Below are positions 53,793 to 63,303 of a DNA stretch of 64,000 bases, in pieces; position 1 is the stretch's first letter; the number at the start of each line of letters is the position of its first letter. Below the pieces are notes generated by a model, which saw only the letters and a list, made by a program, of their open reading frames with translations, ran no database searches and was not told the origin of the DNA. Both the position numbers and the translations under genes were made by a program. The stretch covers positions 90,792 to 154,791 of the forward strand of contig NZ_LGSS01000007.1 in assembly GCF_001190785.1 (NCBI RefSeq), in the 5' to 3' direction. This stretch comes from Gottschalkia purinilytica (GTDB lineage Bacteria > Bacillota > Clostridia > Tissierellales > Gottschalkiaceae).

Positions 53793-54668
53793 TTATACTT
53801 CTTTCTTTATTATTTCAATTAATGCTTTAAAAGTTTTGGTTTGAAATTTATCTTTATGAAACACAATATGATTTACACTGTTTAACTTAAAGTCACTGAC
53901 ACATATCTCAAAAACTTCTCCCTTATTTAATTCATCTTTTACCAATATTTTAGGTAATACACTTATTCCTAAATTTTGTTTTACTGCCTGAATTAAAGCT
54001 TGTGAACTGACACTTGTCCATTCTGGATTTACCGATAAATTGTGTAGTAATAACGCACTATCAAAAGTATCACGAATTGCGCTACCTTTTTCTCTTAATA
54101 ATAGTTGTTCTTTTATTAGCTCATTTATAGTTAATGACTGTTGCTTGGAAAAGTCATGTTCTGGAGAACAGATTATCACTAATTCATACGATGAAAATGG
54201 AATTTTAATTAGTTGTTCGTTATGAATGACTCCTTCAAGTAAAGCCAAATCAATTTCATTGCTAATCAGTTTACTTTCAATTTCTTTAGCATTGTCAATT
54301 ATAATTTTTGTTGGAGTGTTATTATAAACTGTCTCAAATTTTTTGATTACCTTTGGTAATATAAAATTAGCAATTGTTATACTCGACCCAATCTTAATAG
54401 TTGCATTGACTTCTAATTCTTTAGAATTCTTTTCTAAATCATCATATAAATCTAATAGCTTTATTGTTTTTGTGAGAAATAGTTTGCCAGTTTCATTTAA
54501 ATAGAGTTTCCTTGAAATTCTATCAAATAAGCAGACATCCAAATAACTTTCTAGTTCACTAATTGCATTAGAAACTGCTGGTTGTGTCATAAATAGCTTT
54601 TCAGATGCCTTAGTGATACTTTTTTCCTCACATACAGCTTTAAAAATACGCAGGTGTCTTAAATTCAT
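53793..54668 (-). CDS. LysR family regulator
   Basis: A 291-residue LysR protein. Winged helix: LRIFKAVCEEKSITKASEKLFMTQPAVSNAISELESYLDVCLFDRI. The effector domain is full length. ATG 54668 follows GAAAGGAG. Divergent from the chromate-transporter-like pair, a frequent arrangement, so it probably regulates it. Confidence 0.87.
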   Translation of the reverse strand: MNLRHLRIFKAVCEEKSITKASEKLFMTQPAVSNAISELESYLDVCLFDRISRKLYLNETGKLFLTKTIKLLDLYDDLEKNSKELEVNATIKIGSSITIANFILPKVIKKFETVYNNTPTKIIIDNAKEIESKLISNEIDLALLEGVIHNEQLIKIPFSSYELVIICSPEHDFSKQQSLTINELIKEQLLLREKGSAIRDTFDSALLLHNLSVNPEWTSVSSQALIQAVKQNLGISVLPKILVKDELNKGEVFEICVSDFKLNSVNHIVFHKDKFQTKTFKALIEIIKKEV

Positions 54669-54790
54669 ATAATACTCCTTTCATTACTAATTAGTTATGT
54701 GTATTATAATATTATATTATTTTACTTATGATAGTTCTAGAATATATAATAAAGATGTCGACAATTTGTTAATAAGGAGAACTTATTATT

Positions 54791-55366
54791 ATGAAATCTA
54801 AAAATTTAAAACTTTATCTTTCATTATTTAAAATTAATTTTTATATAAGTGCTTTTACTTTTGGTGGAGGATACGTTGTTATTCCTATGATGCGAAAATA
54901 CTTTGTAAATAATTTGAAGTTGATTAATGAGGAAGAGCTTTTGGACATGGCAGCAATTTCACAGTCAACACCTGGTGCCATTGCTGTTAATATCTCTGTA
55001 CTGGTAGGATATCGTATTGCTGGGCTTACAGGTGCAATCATTAGTTGTGTTGGGGCAGTCCTTCCACCATTGCTTATTTTAACTGTTATATCTTCTTCTT
55101 ATAGTGCATTTCGAGATAATAGGATTATTTCTTCAATACTAAAAGGGATGGAAGCAGGTGTCGCTGCTACTATTGTAGATTTAGTGATTGATATGAATAG
55201 GGAAATCTTAAAAGATAAAAATTGGCTATTAACATTAATGGTTCCTGCTTCATTCTTTGCTAACTTCTTTTTAAACATTAATGTTGTACTAATTATTATT
55301 TTTTGCTCATTCATATGTTTTGCACAAAGTTATTTTAAAAGCAGAAGAAGGAGGAGCAAAATATGA
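54791..55366 (+). CDS. chrA: Chromate transporter-family half protein (CHR)
   Basis: A 191-residue single CHR domain. FTFGGGYVVIPMMRKYF and SQSTPGAIAVNISVLVGYRIAG are the family signature; about six membrane segments. Short-chain CHR proteins work as pairs, here with the next gene. AAGGAGA precedes the ATG. Overlaps the next gene by ATGA. Chromate or sulfate-like anion export is the family role; actual substrate unknown. Confidence 0.87.
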   Translation: MKSKNLKLYLSLFKINFYISAFTFGGGYVVIPMMRKYFVNNLKLINEEELLDMAAISQSTPGAIAVNISVLVGYRIAGLTGAIISCVGAVLPPLLILTVISSSYSAFRDNRIISSILKGMEAGVAATIVDLVIDMNREILKDKNWLLTLMVPASFFANFFLNINVVLIIIFCSFICFAQSYFKSRRRRSKI

Positions 55367-55926
55367 TTAAAACTATTATTGTTTTATTTATAAGCTTTTT
55401 GAAAATAGGACTATTTAGTATTGGTGGAGGCTATGCTACCATACCGTTGATACAAGAACAGGTAGTTGATTTTCATCATTGGCTTACTTTGCAAGAATTT
55501 ACGGATATTATTACAATATCTCAAATGACCCCTGGTCCCTTGGCAGTTAATACTTCGACTTTTGTTGGAATACGTATAGCAGGAATATTAGGAGCGATGT
55601 TAGCTACACTAGGATGTATTTTATCTGGATTCATTCTTTCTATTCTTTTGTACAAATTTTTTAATAAGTATAAGGATACAGATAGTATTTTTAATATATT
55701 AAAGGGATTACGTTCTTCTTCAGTTGGGTTAATAGCATCATCAGCATCAACTATCCTTTTGATTGCTTTTTTTGGATCATCTTCAATTAATGTAAGCGGT
55801 GCTAATTTAAATATAACTGCTATTGCTATTTTTATAGTATCTCTATTTATATTGAGAAAATTTAAGATGAATCCAATATTTGTTATGGTTTTAACAGGCA
55901 TTGCAGGAATGATTTTTTATCTATAA
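55363..55926 (+). CDS. chrA: Chromate transporter-family half protein (CHR), partner
   Basis: A 187-residue CHR domain: GLFSIGGGYATIPLIQEQVV and SQMTPGPLAVNTSTFVGIRIAG. It has the same repeat as the partner, presumably in opposite membrane topology. Starts at ATGA overlap 55363. Confidence 0.87.
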   Translation: MIKTIIVLFISFLKIGLFSIGGGYATIPLIQEQVVDFHHWLTLQEFTDIITISQMTPGPLAVNTSTFVGIRIAGILGAMLATLGCILSGFILSILLYKFFNKYKDTDSIFNILKGLRSSSVGLIASSASTILLIAFFGSSSINVSGANLNITAIAIFIVSLFILRKFKMNPIFVMVLTGIAGMIFYL

Positions 55927-56010
55927 TAATTATAAAGAGATAAAATTAAAAAGGAAGTATAAAAAATATATATGAAACTTTAGTGAATTTATAAAAATAA
56001 TAATGTAAAG

Positions 56011-56037
56011 CTGAACGAGATATAGTTATTTGTTCAG
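56011..56037 (+). terminator. HEPN-type terminator, third copy
   Basis: CTGAAC...GTTCAG stem with T6. Bases 55975-56010 before it also match the tail of the HEPN gene (ACTTTAGTGAATTTATA against the intact copy). So the LysR-chrA genes lie between two copies of the same terminator. The gap to 56250 holds nothing more. Confidence 0.6.
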
Positions 56038-56319
56038 TTTTTTCTTTATTAAGAAGTTAATATTATGAAATATTTAGTATATACTTAAATTATAAATTAT
56101 GGATGAACATCAGTTTTCATACAATTAATTTAATATATCTAACAGTTTATTGTTAAGTAATAATATTACTGTAATTTATTTGAAATAAAAAGATAGCTGT
56201 ACTACAAGGGTTATAAGCAAAATTTATATTATTAAATCTTTCAAAAGAAAGTGCATAATAACATTATGAGAAAAGTTAACTATGAAAATATTAAATTTGA
56301 AAGGAGAAAATCAATTCTA

Positions 56320-57120
56320 ATGGCTAACAATACTAATTTAGTCAATTTATCTAATAATGAATTAATTTTATTTAATTTTAAAGATCATGTTGCCTTTCTT
56401 ACAAATAAAGTAGATACTTCTTATCATAAACATAACTATATTCAGATTACTATTGGACTTTATAAGGGATTTCATATTACTATAGAAAAGAACTATATAT
56501 ACACAGAAGGTATTATTCTAGACTCAAATACTAACCATAAGTTATATGGGGATAATGAATGGCAATTATACTTATTAATTAACCCGGAGTCTGTATTTGG
56601 AGAAACAATAAAAAGAAACTTATTACAAGAAAAACAAGCTTATAAGTTACTAGGAAAAGAGATAAGTAATATTATCCAACTTGATATTAAATCAATAATG
56701 TCAGAGATAATTAGTTCTGAAAAATATAATAAGCTTTTAAAAAGATTTAAACAAATTTTAAATATATCAGATTATAACCTAGATCGCACAATTGATGATC
56801 GTATACAAGAAGTTCTAGATTACATAGAAACTTATCCATTAGATAGGTTGTCCGTTAAAGAATTAAGCAACAAGATTTTTTTATCAGAGAGTAGATTGTC
56901 ACATTTGTTCAAAGAAGAGATAGGCATATCCATAACTAGTTATATATTACATGAAAAAGTGAAAAAAGCCTTCTATTTAATATTTAACGGATTAAGTATT
57001 ACCGAGGCTTCCATCGAGGCTGGATTTAGTAGCTCTTCTCATTTTACTCAAAGTGTTAGAGATAAACTAGGGATGACTCCAAGAGCAATTATAAAGAATA
57101 GCAGATATTTGCAAGTATAG
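56320..57120 (+). CDS. AraC family regulator
   Basis: A 266-residue AraC protein: a cupin-like N-terminus (VDTSYHKHNYIQITIGLYKGF) and C-terminal double helix-turn-helix (DRLSVKELSNKIFLSESRLSHLFKEEIGISITSYIL, ITEASIEAGFSSSSHFTQSVRDKLGMTPRAI). ATG 56320 is preferred because AAAGGAG stands 12 bases upstream; the longer form from 56251 has no clear site. The choice is uncertain. It lies 41 bases before the transglutaminase-like gene. Confidence 0.8.
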   Translation: MANNTNLVNLSNNELILFNFKDHVAFLTNKVDTSYHKHNYIQITIGLYKGFHITIEKNYIYTEGIILDSNTNHKLYGDNEWQLYLLINPESVFGETIKRNLLQEKQAYKLLGKEISNIIQLDIKSIMSEIISSEKYNKLLKRFKQILNISDYNLDRTIDDRIQEVLDYIETYPLDRLSVKELSNKIFLSESRLSHLFKEEIGISITSYILHEKVKKAFYLIFNGLSITEASIEAGFSSSSHFTQSVRDKLGMTPRAIIKNSRYLQV

Positions 57121-57161
57121 TTATTAAAATCATCCTATAATAAATTAAAAGGGGTGATTAT

Positions 57162-57866
57162 ATGAAAAAATATTTGGAAGCAACAACATTATTAGATTTT
57201 AACAAACCATCTATTCAAAATTTAATTAGTAATAGAGGATGGACTAAGCTAGAGGAAAAAGAAAAGATTCAAGCGGTTTATGATTTTGTACGAAATGAAA
57301 TTAAGTTTGGTTATAATAAAGGTGATGATATAACTGCCTCTGAGGTTTTAAGAGATGGATATGGACAATGTAATACAAAGAGTATTCTTCTTATGGCTTT
57401 ATTAAGAGCTTTAGGTATTCCGTGTAGAATACATGGCTTTTTTATTGATAAAAAAATGCAGAAAGGTGCTTTGACAGGAATCATATATTTATTTGCTCCC
57501 AAGAAAATTGTTCATGCTTGGACTGAAGTATATTTCGATAAACAATGGATAGCTTTGGAAGGTGTAATTATTGATGAAAGATATCTTAATCAAGTAAAAG
57601 ACAAACTTTGTAATTTCAACAATGGTTATATAGGGTATGGTATTTCTGTAAAGAATAAAGAAAAAATAAATCTTTGTTGGCAAGGTCAAAGCACATATAT
57701 TCAAAGTTTTTCTATTACAGACGATTTAGGTTTTTTCAATAATCCTGATGATTTTTTTATTAAATATAACAATACAAGCAATAAAATAAAAAAAATTTTA
57801 TTTAATATTTTACGGAAAAGAATCAATAAGAAATTAGACTTAATTAGATATAGTAAGAATAATTAA
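57162..57866 (+). CDS. Transglutaminase-like protein
   Basis: A 234-residue protein with the transglutaminase-like cysteine protease core: the cysteine in GYGQCNTKSILLMALLRALGIPCR, the histidine in KIVHAWTEVYF, and the acidic ALEGVIIDERY. No signal peptide, so cytosolic. AAAGGGGTGAT precedes the ATG. It follows the AraC gene closely and may be co-controlled. Amidase, protease or crosslinking activity cannot be told. Confidence 0.82.
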   Translation: MKKYLEATTLLDFNKPSIQNLISNRGWTKLEEKEKIQAVYDFVRNEIKFGYNKGDDITASEVLRDGYGQCNTKSILLMALLRALGIPCRIHGFFIDKKMQKGALTGIIYLFAPKKIVHAWTEVYFDKQWIALEGVIIDERYLNQVKDKLCNFNNGYIGYGISVKNKEKINLCWQGQSTYIQSFSITDDLGFFNNPDDFFIKYNNTSNKIKKILFNILRKRINKKLDLIRYSKNN

Positions 57867-58081
57867 TATAATAGTTAGCCTGTTAAGGAAATGAATATTT
57901 GTAAAAAATAAATATCTTTGATTTATAAAATAAAGCTTCAATTAGAGTTAATGTGTTAAATCATGCAATAAATAGTATAAGTTTCTGATAAACTATTTAT
58001 ATATTATTAAAAATACTCAGAAGACATTTAATTAGAAAAATAATAGTATATGCAGAAATGGACGTCTACAAGGAGGTATGT

Positions 58082-58786
58082 ATGAGGCTAAATAATTTTA
58101 TTAGTTCAACAGGACTTTGCTCTAGAAGAAAAGCCGATGAATTAATTAAACAGAAAAAGGTAAAAGTTAATGGTAAAATTGCAGTATTAGGATGTATAGT
58201 AGGTCCAGAAGATAAAGTAGAAGTAAATGGCAAGTATTTAAAGAAAAAGAAAAATGATGTCTATATTGCTTTAAATAAACCAGCAGGTATTACTTGTACA
58301 ACGGAAAGACATGTGAAGGGAAATATAATTGATTTTGTAAATCATCCAGAAAGAATTTTTCCAATTGGAAGACTTGATAAAGATTCTGAAGGTTTAATTC
58401 TTTTAACAAGTGATGGAAGTATTGTTAATGAGATTTTGAGAGAAGAAAACAATAAACAAAAAGAATATATTGTAACTGTGAACAAAAAGATAACTCCCTC
58501 TTTTATAGAAGGTATGTCAAAAGGGGTAAAAATATATAATCCTGTTAAAAATCAATATACAATGACAAAGAGTTGTAAGGTATCTAAAATAGATGATCGA
58601 ACTTTTAAAATTATATTATCTCAAGGATTAAATAGACAAATTCGAAGAATGTGCGCTTATTTTGGTTATAAGGTTATAAAGCTAAAACGTATTAGAATTA
58701 AAAATATTACACTAAAAGGTTTACCAGTAGGAAAGTGGAGAAATTTAACGAAGGAAGAAGTGAAAAATATTAGAACTAAAGACTAA
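58082..58786 (+). CDS. rluF: 23S rRNA pseudouridine synthase RluF-type
   Basis: A 234-residue pseudouridine synthase. N-terminal S4 domain (RLNNFISSTGLCSRRKADELI), then the catalytic aspartate in IGRLDKDSEGLILLT and the end QGLNRQIRRMCAYFGY. The KEYIVTVNKKITPSFIEGMSKGVKI region follows RluF rather than RsuA. ATG 58082 follows AAGGAGGT; the frame from 58058 lies before that site. Housekeeping gene. Confidence 0.88.
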   Translation: MRLNNFISSTGLCSRRKADELIKQKKVKVNGKIAVLGCIVGPEDKVEVNGKYLKKKKNDVYIALNKPAGITCTTERHVKGNIIDFVNHPERIFPIGRLDKDSEGLILLTSDGSIVNEILREENNKQKEYIVTVNKKITPSFIEGMSKGVKIYNPVKNQYTMTKSCKVSKIDDRTFKIILSQGLNRQIRRMCAYFGYKVIKLKRIRIKNITLKGLPVGKWRNLTKEEVKNIRTKD

Positions 58787-58997
58787 AACTAATTCTTTAA
58801 ATAAGTTATCAATCAATTAGTCTTAATACCTTTAAATAAGAAGTTGCCTAATTCTAAAATGACATAACGAATTGTAGGATTTAAAGAGTATTTTATTTTC
58901 AATGGATATATTGACTAAGAAGCTTTAACTTCTATAAGAGGGGTAGTTCACTTTTGTAAATTTGATAGACATCATACTAGCTATGTTTAAATAAAGG

Positions 58998-59018
58998 AAC
59001 TCTGATTTTATCAGAGTT
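58998..59018 (+). terminator. Terminator, first of a related pair
   Basis: AACTCTGA and TCAGAGTT, then T4. The segment around it resembles the terminator at 60139. The gap 58787-59208 also contains weak coding-like scraps near 58930-58980 and a hairpin AAGTGG/CCACTT near 59112-59132. Confidence 0.65.
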
Positions 59019-59208
59019 TTTTATTATGTAAAAATTTATGTGTTATTAATATGATTTTATAAAATACAATAAGTTTAAACTTTACCGCTTAGAATAATCA
59101 AAGTGCCTCTTAAAGTGGATAAATAACCACTTATTTAAAAATCATAGAAAAATATATAAAGTTCCAATATACTTAAACTATAGTTAATGGCTTGAAAGGG
59201 GATATAGA

Positions 59209-59658
59209 ATGAAGATTGATATAGATATTAATGAAGATTACCAAGAAACAACTATAACAATCAAATCACCAGAGATGACTTCGGAAATTATAGAGTTAAT
59301 GGAAAAAATTAAAGGTACTAAAAATAAAAGCATCATAGGTAATTACAATCAAAAAATATATATATTAAATCCAGAAGATATATTAGTATTTTATAGTAAA
59401 GAGCAGAAGGTATTTGCAGATACTATAGATGGAACCTATGAAGTTAAACAAAAACTCTATGAGTTAGAGGATGAATTGAAATTGCTATCCTTTGTTAGAA
59501 TATCCAAATTTGCCATAGCCAATATTAATAAAATTAAGGATATAGAGATGTTTTTTAATGGAAGCCTAGTAGTTAATTTTATTAATGGAAAACAAGAAAC
59601 TATATCTCGCAGATATGTACAAAAAGTAAAGGAATATATAGGTATAGGGGGTAAATAA
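59209..59658 (+). CDS. LytTR family DNA-binding regulator
   Basis: A 149-residue protein without receiver domain: short N-terminal part and a LytTR domain (KSIIGNYNQKIYILNPEDILVFYSK ... LSFVRISKFAIANINKIKDIE ... ISRRYVQKVKEY). It pairs with the DUF3021 membrane gene next to it, a common two-gene unit in Firmicutes where the membrane protein acts as inhibitor. GAAAGGGG precedes the ATG. Confidence 0.88.
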   Translation: MKIDIDINEDYQETTITIKSPEMTSEIIELMEKIKGTKNKSIIGNYNQKIYILNPEDILVFYSKEQKVFADTIDGTYEVKQKLYELEDELKLLSFVRISKFAIANINKIKDIEMFFNGSLVVNFINGKQETISRRYVQKVKEYIGIGGK

Positions 59659-59659
59659 T

Positions 59660-60091
59660 ATGGATTATATAAAAAAGTTCATTTTAAGAGGTTTATTTGG
59701 AATAACTCTGGGAGTTTTCATTAATCAACTTGTATATGTAGCTATAGCTATGAAAGGTAATATGGTTCAGATTTCTTCTGATATAGTTATTTTACAATTT
59801 ATTATTGCAAGTTTAACTGGACTTTATTGTGGAGGAATAACTATAATATTTGAAGTTGAAGAATGGAGCTTGTTACGTCAAACTATTACCCATTCAATAG
59901 CCATGCTTCCTTACTTTCCTATATCAATATATGCGGGATGGATGCCAGAATCTTTAATTGGAAGGGTATTTTTTATACTAAATTATATAATAATATATAT
60001 AGTCATATGGTTTTCGTTTAAAAAGTATTGGGAGAAGAAAGCTAGAGAATTAAATGAAGAATTAAAAAAACATAATCAAAATAAAAGATAG
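59660..60091 (+). CDS. DUF3021 membrane protein
   Basis: A 143-residue protein with four membrane segments and a basic, charged C-terminal tail (WEKKARELNEELKKHNQNKR). The pattern is that of DUF3021, encoded beside stand-alone LytTR regulators and believed to control them. Its ribosome site GGGGGT lies in the end of the LytTR gene, one base upstream, so the two are coupled. Confidence 0.85.
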   Translation: MDYIKKFILRGLFGITLGVFINQLVYVAIAMKGNMVQISSDIVILQFIIASLTGLYCGGITIIFEVEEWSLLRQTITHSIAMLPYFPISIYAGWMPESLIGRVFFILNYIIIYIVIWFSFKKYWEKKARELNEELKKHNQNKR

Positions 60092-60138
60092 CTATACTAG
60101 ATAAATAATTTCGATATTTTTATATGATAACACTATTT

Positions 60139-60160
60139 TAAATAAGAGAACTCTGATTTT
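60139..60160 (+). terminator. Terminator, second of the related pair
   Basis: AACTCTGA with TCAGGGTT and T8. It closes the LytTR-DUF3021 operon. Confidence 0.65.
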
Positions 60161-60342
60161 TTTCAGGGTTTTTTTTGATATATAGATATTATTATATTTA
60201 GTTATTATCTTAAACCAGTTGGACTTGTGATATGGTAGAAAGTATACTTAAAAGATAGTAAAATGATGTAAGCATATAGATATAGTATTAAAAATCTACT
60301 ATAATTAAATCAAGTTTATAAGATTATAGGGAGGTAAATTTA

Positions 60343-61113
60343 TTGGGAAAGAAACGTCTTAGGAATAAGGCTTTAAGTGAAGAAGTAAAATTATATATAA
60401 TTAAATATATAAAAACTTTAGACTTGAAAAAAAATAACAAACTTCCAAGTGAAGAGCTACTTTCAGAACTTATAGGTGTTAGCAGGATTACGGTTAGAAG
60501 TGCACTAAATGAGTTAGCTTCAGAAGGAATTATATTTAGAAGACAAGGAAAAGGTACTTTTGTAAATACAGAAGCACTAAAAATAAAAGTTACATTTAAT
60601 CCAGTCTTACAGTTCAAAGATATGATAACAAACAGTGGATATTCTCCAAGTGTAAAGCTACTAGGGTTAGAAACTAAAAAAGCCAGCAAAAATATGGCGT
60701 CTTTATTGAGAATAGAAGAAGGACAAGATATTGTAGTGGCTAAAAAAATGTTCTATGCTGATAAAAAACCGTGTGCTTTTTGTATTGATTACTTTGATAA
60801 AAGCATTATACCAGATCAAGCAGATTATGATGATTTAATAAAATATGAAAATTCTATATTTGAATTTATAAACAGTAAAACTAACAGATGTGTAACTTGG
60901 GATAAGGTTGAAATTCTTACAGAAACCAATCTTCAAAATCCTGAGCTTAAAAAGAACTTTAATTGTGATAATAATACTATTAAATCATTTCTTCTTTTGA
61001 AGGGTTTAAACTTCGATAATGAAGATAAGCCCTTAATATATGCAAAAGAATATATAGATACAGATTTTATAAGGTTTAATATGATAAGACAAAGGAATAT
61101 AAATTATTATTAA
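60343..61113 (+). CDS. GntR regulator with UTRA domain
   Basis: A 256-residue HutC-type GntR protein. Winged helix: KKNNKLPSEELLSELIGVSRITVRSALNELASEGIIFRRQGKGTFV; then the UTRA ligand domain (LRIEEGQDIVVAKKMFYAD ... LIYAKEYIDTDFIRF). The start is TTG 60343 behind GGGAGGT, 8 bases. It lies upstream of a deaminase and an NCS2 permease with dyads containing GTAATAC at both; it is the natural regulator of them. Ligand probably a nucleobase or derivative, inferred. Confidence 0.87.
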   Translation: MGKKRLRNKALSEEVKLYIIKYIKTLDLKKNNKLPSEELLSELIGVSRITVRSALNELASEGIIFRRQGKGTFVNTEALKIKVTFNPVLQFKDMITNSGYSPSVKLLGLETKKASKNMASLLRIEEGQDIVVAKKMFYADKKPCAFCIDYFDKSIIPDQADYDDLIKYENSIFEFINSKTNRCVTWDKVEILTETNLQNPELKKNFNCDNNTIKSFLLLKGLNFDNEDKPLIYAKEYIDTDFIRFNMIRQRNINYY

Positions 61114-61321
61114 AAGTGAAAAATTATATGTAGTTTAAATAAAATATTTTATTTTTATAAAGATAGCTTTTGTATCCAAATAAGCTATCTTTATTTGTTT
61201 TTTGAAAAGATATTTTATAGTTATTACCCTATATTTCATTTTAGGTTTAATGAAAATTATAAAAAAATATCAATTATTTTATTGACAAATAATATTTTAA
61301 AAGTTATAATCAAAAACAAAC

Positions 61322-61343
61322 AAAGGTAATACGTATTACCTTT
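61322..61343. promoter_or_regulatory. 22-base palindrome before the deaminase gene
   Basis: Arm AAAGGTAATAC with exact complement. It contains half-sites GTAATAC and GTATTAC around the centre, and ends 22 bases before the start codon. Candidate operator for the upstream GntR. Confidence 0.6.
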
Positions 61344-61364
61344 AATAAAAAGGGGGAATATAAA

Positions 61365-61847
61365 ATGGGTTATCAAAGTCATGCATACTACTTAAGAAGG
61401 GCTATTGAGATATCAAAACAAGCTAGAGAAAATGGTAATACACCATTTGGAGCTATCTTAGTAGACAAAGATGGGGAAATAATTATGGAGCAAGAAAACA
61501 TTGAAATTACAGAAAAAATTTGCACTGGACACGCAGAAACAACTCTAGCTCAGAGAGCCTCAAGTAAATATAGTAAAAAATTCTTATGGGATTGCACTCT
61601 TTATACTACTGCAGAGCCTTGTGCTATGTGTGCAGGTGCAATATATTGGGCTAATATAGGTAGAGTTGTGTATGGAATGACTGAAAAAAGGCTTTTAGAG
61701 TTAACAGGTAGTAATGAGCAAAATCCTACTTTTGATTTACCATGCCGTCAGGTTTTTTCAAAAGGCCAAAAAAACATAGAGATCGTAGGCCCTATAGAAG
61801 AAGTAGAAGTGGAAGCAGCAAAAGTTCATGAAGGATATTGGGAATAA
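61365..61847 (+). CDS. Nucleoside/guanine deaminase
   Basis: A 160-residue zinc deaminase of the cytidine-deaminase fold. Catalytic HAE in CTGHAETTLAQ and P-C-x2-C in TAEPCAMCAGAIYW. The sequence GNTPFGAILVDKDG and the length fit bacterial guanine deaminases (GuaD type), rather than the tRNA enzyme TadA. With the permease it should salvage purine bases to xanthine. AGGGGG precedes the ATG. Palindromes stand before and after the gene. Confidence 0.85.
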   Translation: MGYQSHAYYLRRAIEISKQARENGNTPFGAILVDKDGEIIMEQENIEITEKICTGHAETTLAQRASSKYSKKFLWDCTLYTTAEPCAMCAGAIYWANIGRVVYGMTEKRLLELTGSNEQNPTFDLPCRQVFSKGQKNIEIVGPIEEVEVEAAKVHEGYWE

Positions 61848-61863
61848 GATATAATAAGTCAAT

Positions 61864-61897
61864 AAAGTATTACGTAATACCTATTACGTAATACTTT
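61864..61897. promoter_or_regulatory. Double GTAATAC palindrome before the permease
   Basis: A perfect inverted repeat with 16-base arms (AAAGTATTACGTAATA and its complement) around CC. Each arm holds its own palindrome TATTACGTAATA, so four half-sites lie in 34 bases. Two adjacent operators or a hairpin controlling the permease. Confidence 0.55.
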
Positions 61898-61932
61898 TAG
61901 TATACTATTAACAACCTAAAGGGGATGGTTTT

Positions 61933-63249
61933 ATGAGTGGTTCATCTATATCAAATGTGAAGAAAGAAAATTCGTTATATGAGCAAGATGTACCTTTTCT
62001 TCAAAAAATTATTTTGGGGTTTCAGCATGTCTTGACTATGTGTCCAGCGTCTTTAGCAGTACCTTTAATTTTGGGAAATGCACTGAACTTAGATTCTAAA
62101 ACTATAGCTTTTCTTGTCTCTGCAAACCTTTTCACAAGTGGAATTGCAGTATTAATACAAGTTATTGGTATAGGTAAGTCTATTGGATCCAAACTTCCAA
62201 TAGTACTAGGATCGTCTTTTGCACCATTAGGACCTATGATTTTGATAGGAGAAAAAGAAGGTCTTCCTGTAATGTTTGGGGCCATAATAGGTTCGGCTAT
62301 ATTGATGTTTATACTGTCCTTTTTTATGGATAAAATACTAAAGCTGTTTCCTACTGCTGTAGTTGGATCTTTTGTAACTCTAATAGGAATAAGTTTAGCT
62401 CCTGGAGCGATGAAAGATTTAGCCGGGGGTGAATTTTCAAAGAGCTACGGTTCAACACAAAGTCTCTTATTAGGACTATTTGTACTATGTGTGATAATTT
62501 TGATAGGTAGATTTGGAAAAGGTATAGTTAAGTCTCTTTCGTTACTAATAGGAATGGCTTCAGGAACCATAGTTGGGGCATTTATGGGAATAGTTGATTT
62601 TACTCCAGTTCTAGAAGCAAAGTGGGTTCAGGTAATTACTCCTTTTAAATTTGGAGTCCCTAAGTTCCAATTTGGAGCTATAATTATAATGACTATATTC
62701 TGTATAATAAATATGATACAGTGTATAGGAGTATTCTCTGTTCTAGATGAAGTTACTGGTAACAAGACGGAAAACGATACCAAAATAAAGGGAATCAGAG
62801 CTCAGACTGTATCTCAAGCTATAACAGGTATATTTAACTCTGTACCTTCTACAATGTTTAACGAAAATGTTGGACTCCTTGATCTTACTAAAATAAAGAG
62901 TAGATCAGTAATAAGAACAGCTGGTATTATGTTAATCTTACTTGGAATATTTCCTAAGTTTGCTACAATCATTACTATAATTCCTAAACCTGTACTTGGT
63001 GGAGCAACATTGGCCCTTTTTGGTGTAATAACTTCAGCTGGTATATCAATACTTTCAAATTTAGACTTTTCTGCTGATAATAACTTTACGGTAGTTGGAA
63101 CAAGTTTAGCTATTGGTGTTGGGGCTACTTTTGCTCCTGAGATATTTAAGACATTACCCCAAACATTGAATATGCTTTTTAGTAATGGGCTTTTTACAGT
63201 AAGTGCGTCAGCTATTATTCTAAAACTTGTGCTAGATCATAAGGGATGA
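61933..63249 (+). CDS. NCS2 nucleobase permease
   Basis: A 438-residue transporter of the NCS2 family (xanthine/uracil permeases) with about 13 membrane segments. FQHVLTMCPASLAVPLILGNAL and the loop QCIGVFSVLDEVTG, NSVPSTMFNENVG hold the substrate site: glutamate and Q-x-x-G-V-F region. It probably brings in a purine such as guanine or xanthine for the deaminase upstream. AAAGGGGATGG precedes the ATG. Confidence 0.9.
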   Translation: MSGSSISNVKKENSLYEQDVPFLQKIILGFQHVLTMCPASLAVPLILGNALNLDSKTIAFLVSANLFTSGIAVLIQVIGIGKSIGSKLPIVLGSSFAPLGPMILIGEKEGLPVMFGAIIGSAILMFILSFFMDKILKLFPTAVVGSFVTLIGISLAPGAMKDLAGGEFSKSYGSTQSLLLGLFVLCVIILIGRFGKGIVKSLSLLIGMASGTIVGAFMGIVDFTPVLEAKWVQVITPFKFGVPKFQFGAIIIMTIFCIINMIQCIGVFSVLDEVTGNKTENDTKIKGIRAQTVSQAITGIFNSVPSTMFNENVGLLDLTKIKSRSVIRTAGIMLILLGIFPKFATIITIIPKPVLGGATLALFGVITSAGISILSNLDFSADNNFTVVGTSLAIGVGATFAPEIFKTLPQTLNMLFSNGLFTVSASAIILKLVLDHKG

Positions 63250-63303
63250 AAAAATTAAAAGAATAATAAACTTAAAAACTATAGGATGTTTTCATTTATA
63301 AAG

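Noticed and set aside
61114..61364. Purine riboswitch before the deaminase/permease genes
   Set aside because: The conserved loop and junction pieces of purine riboswitches are absent; the palindromes look like protein operators.
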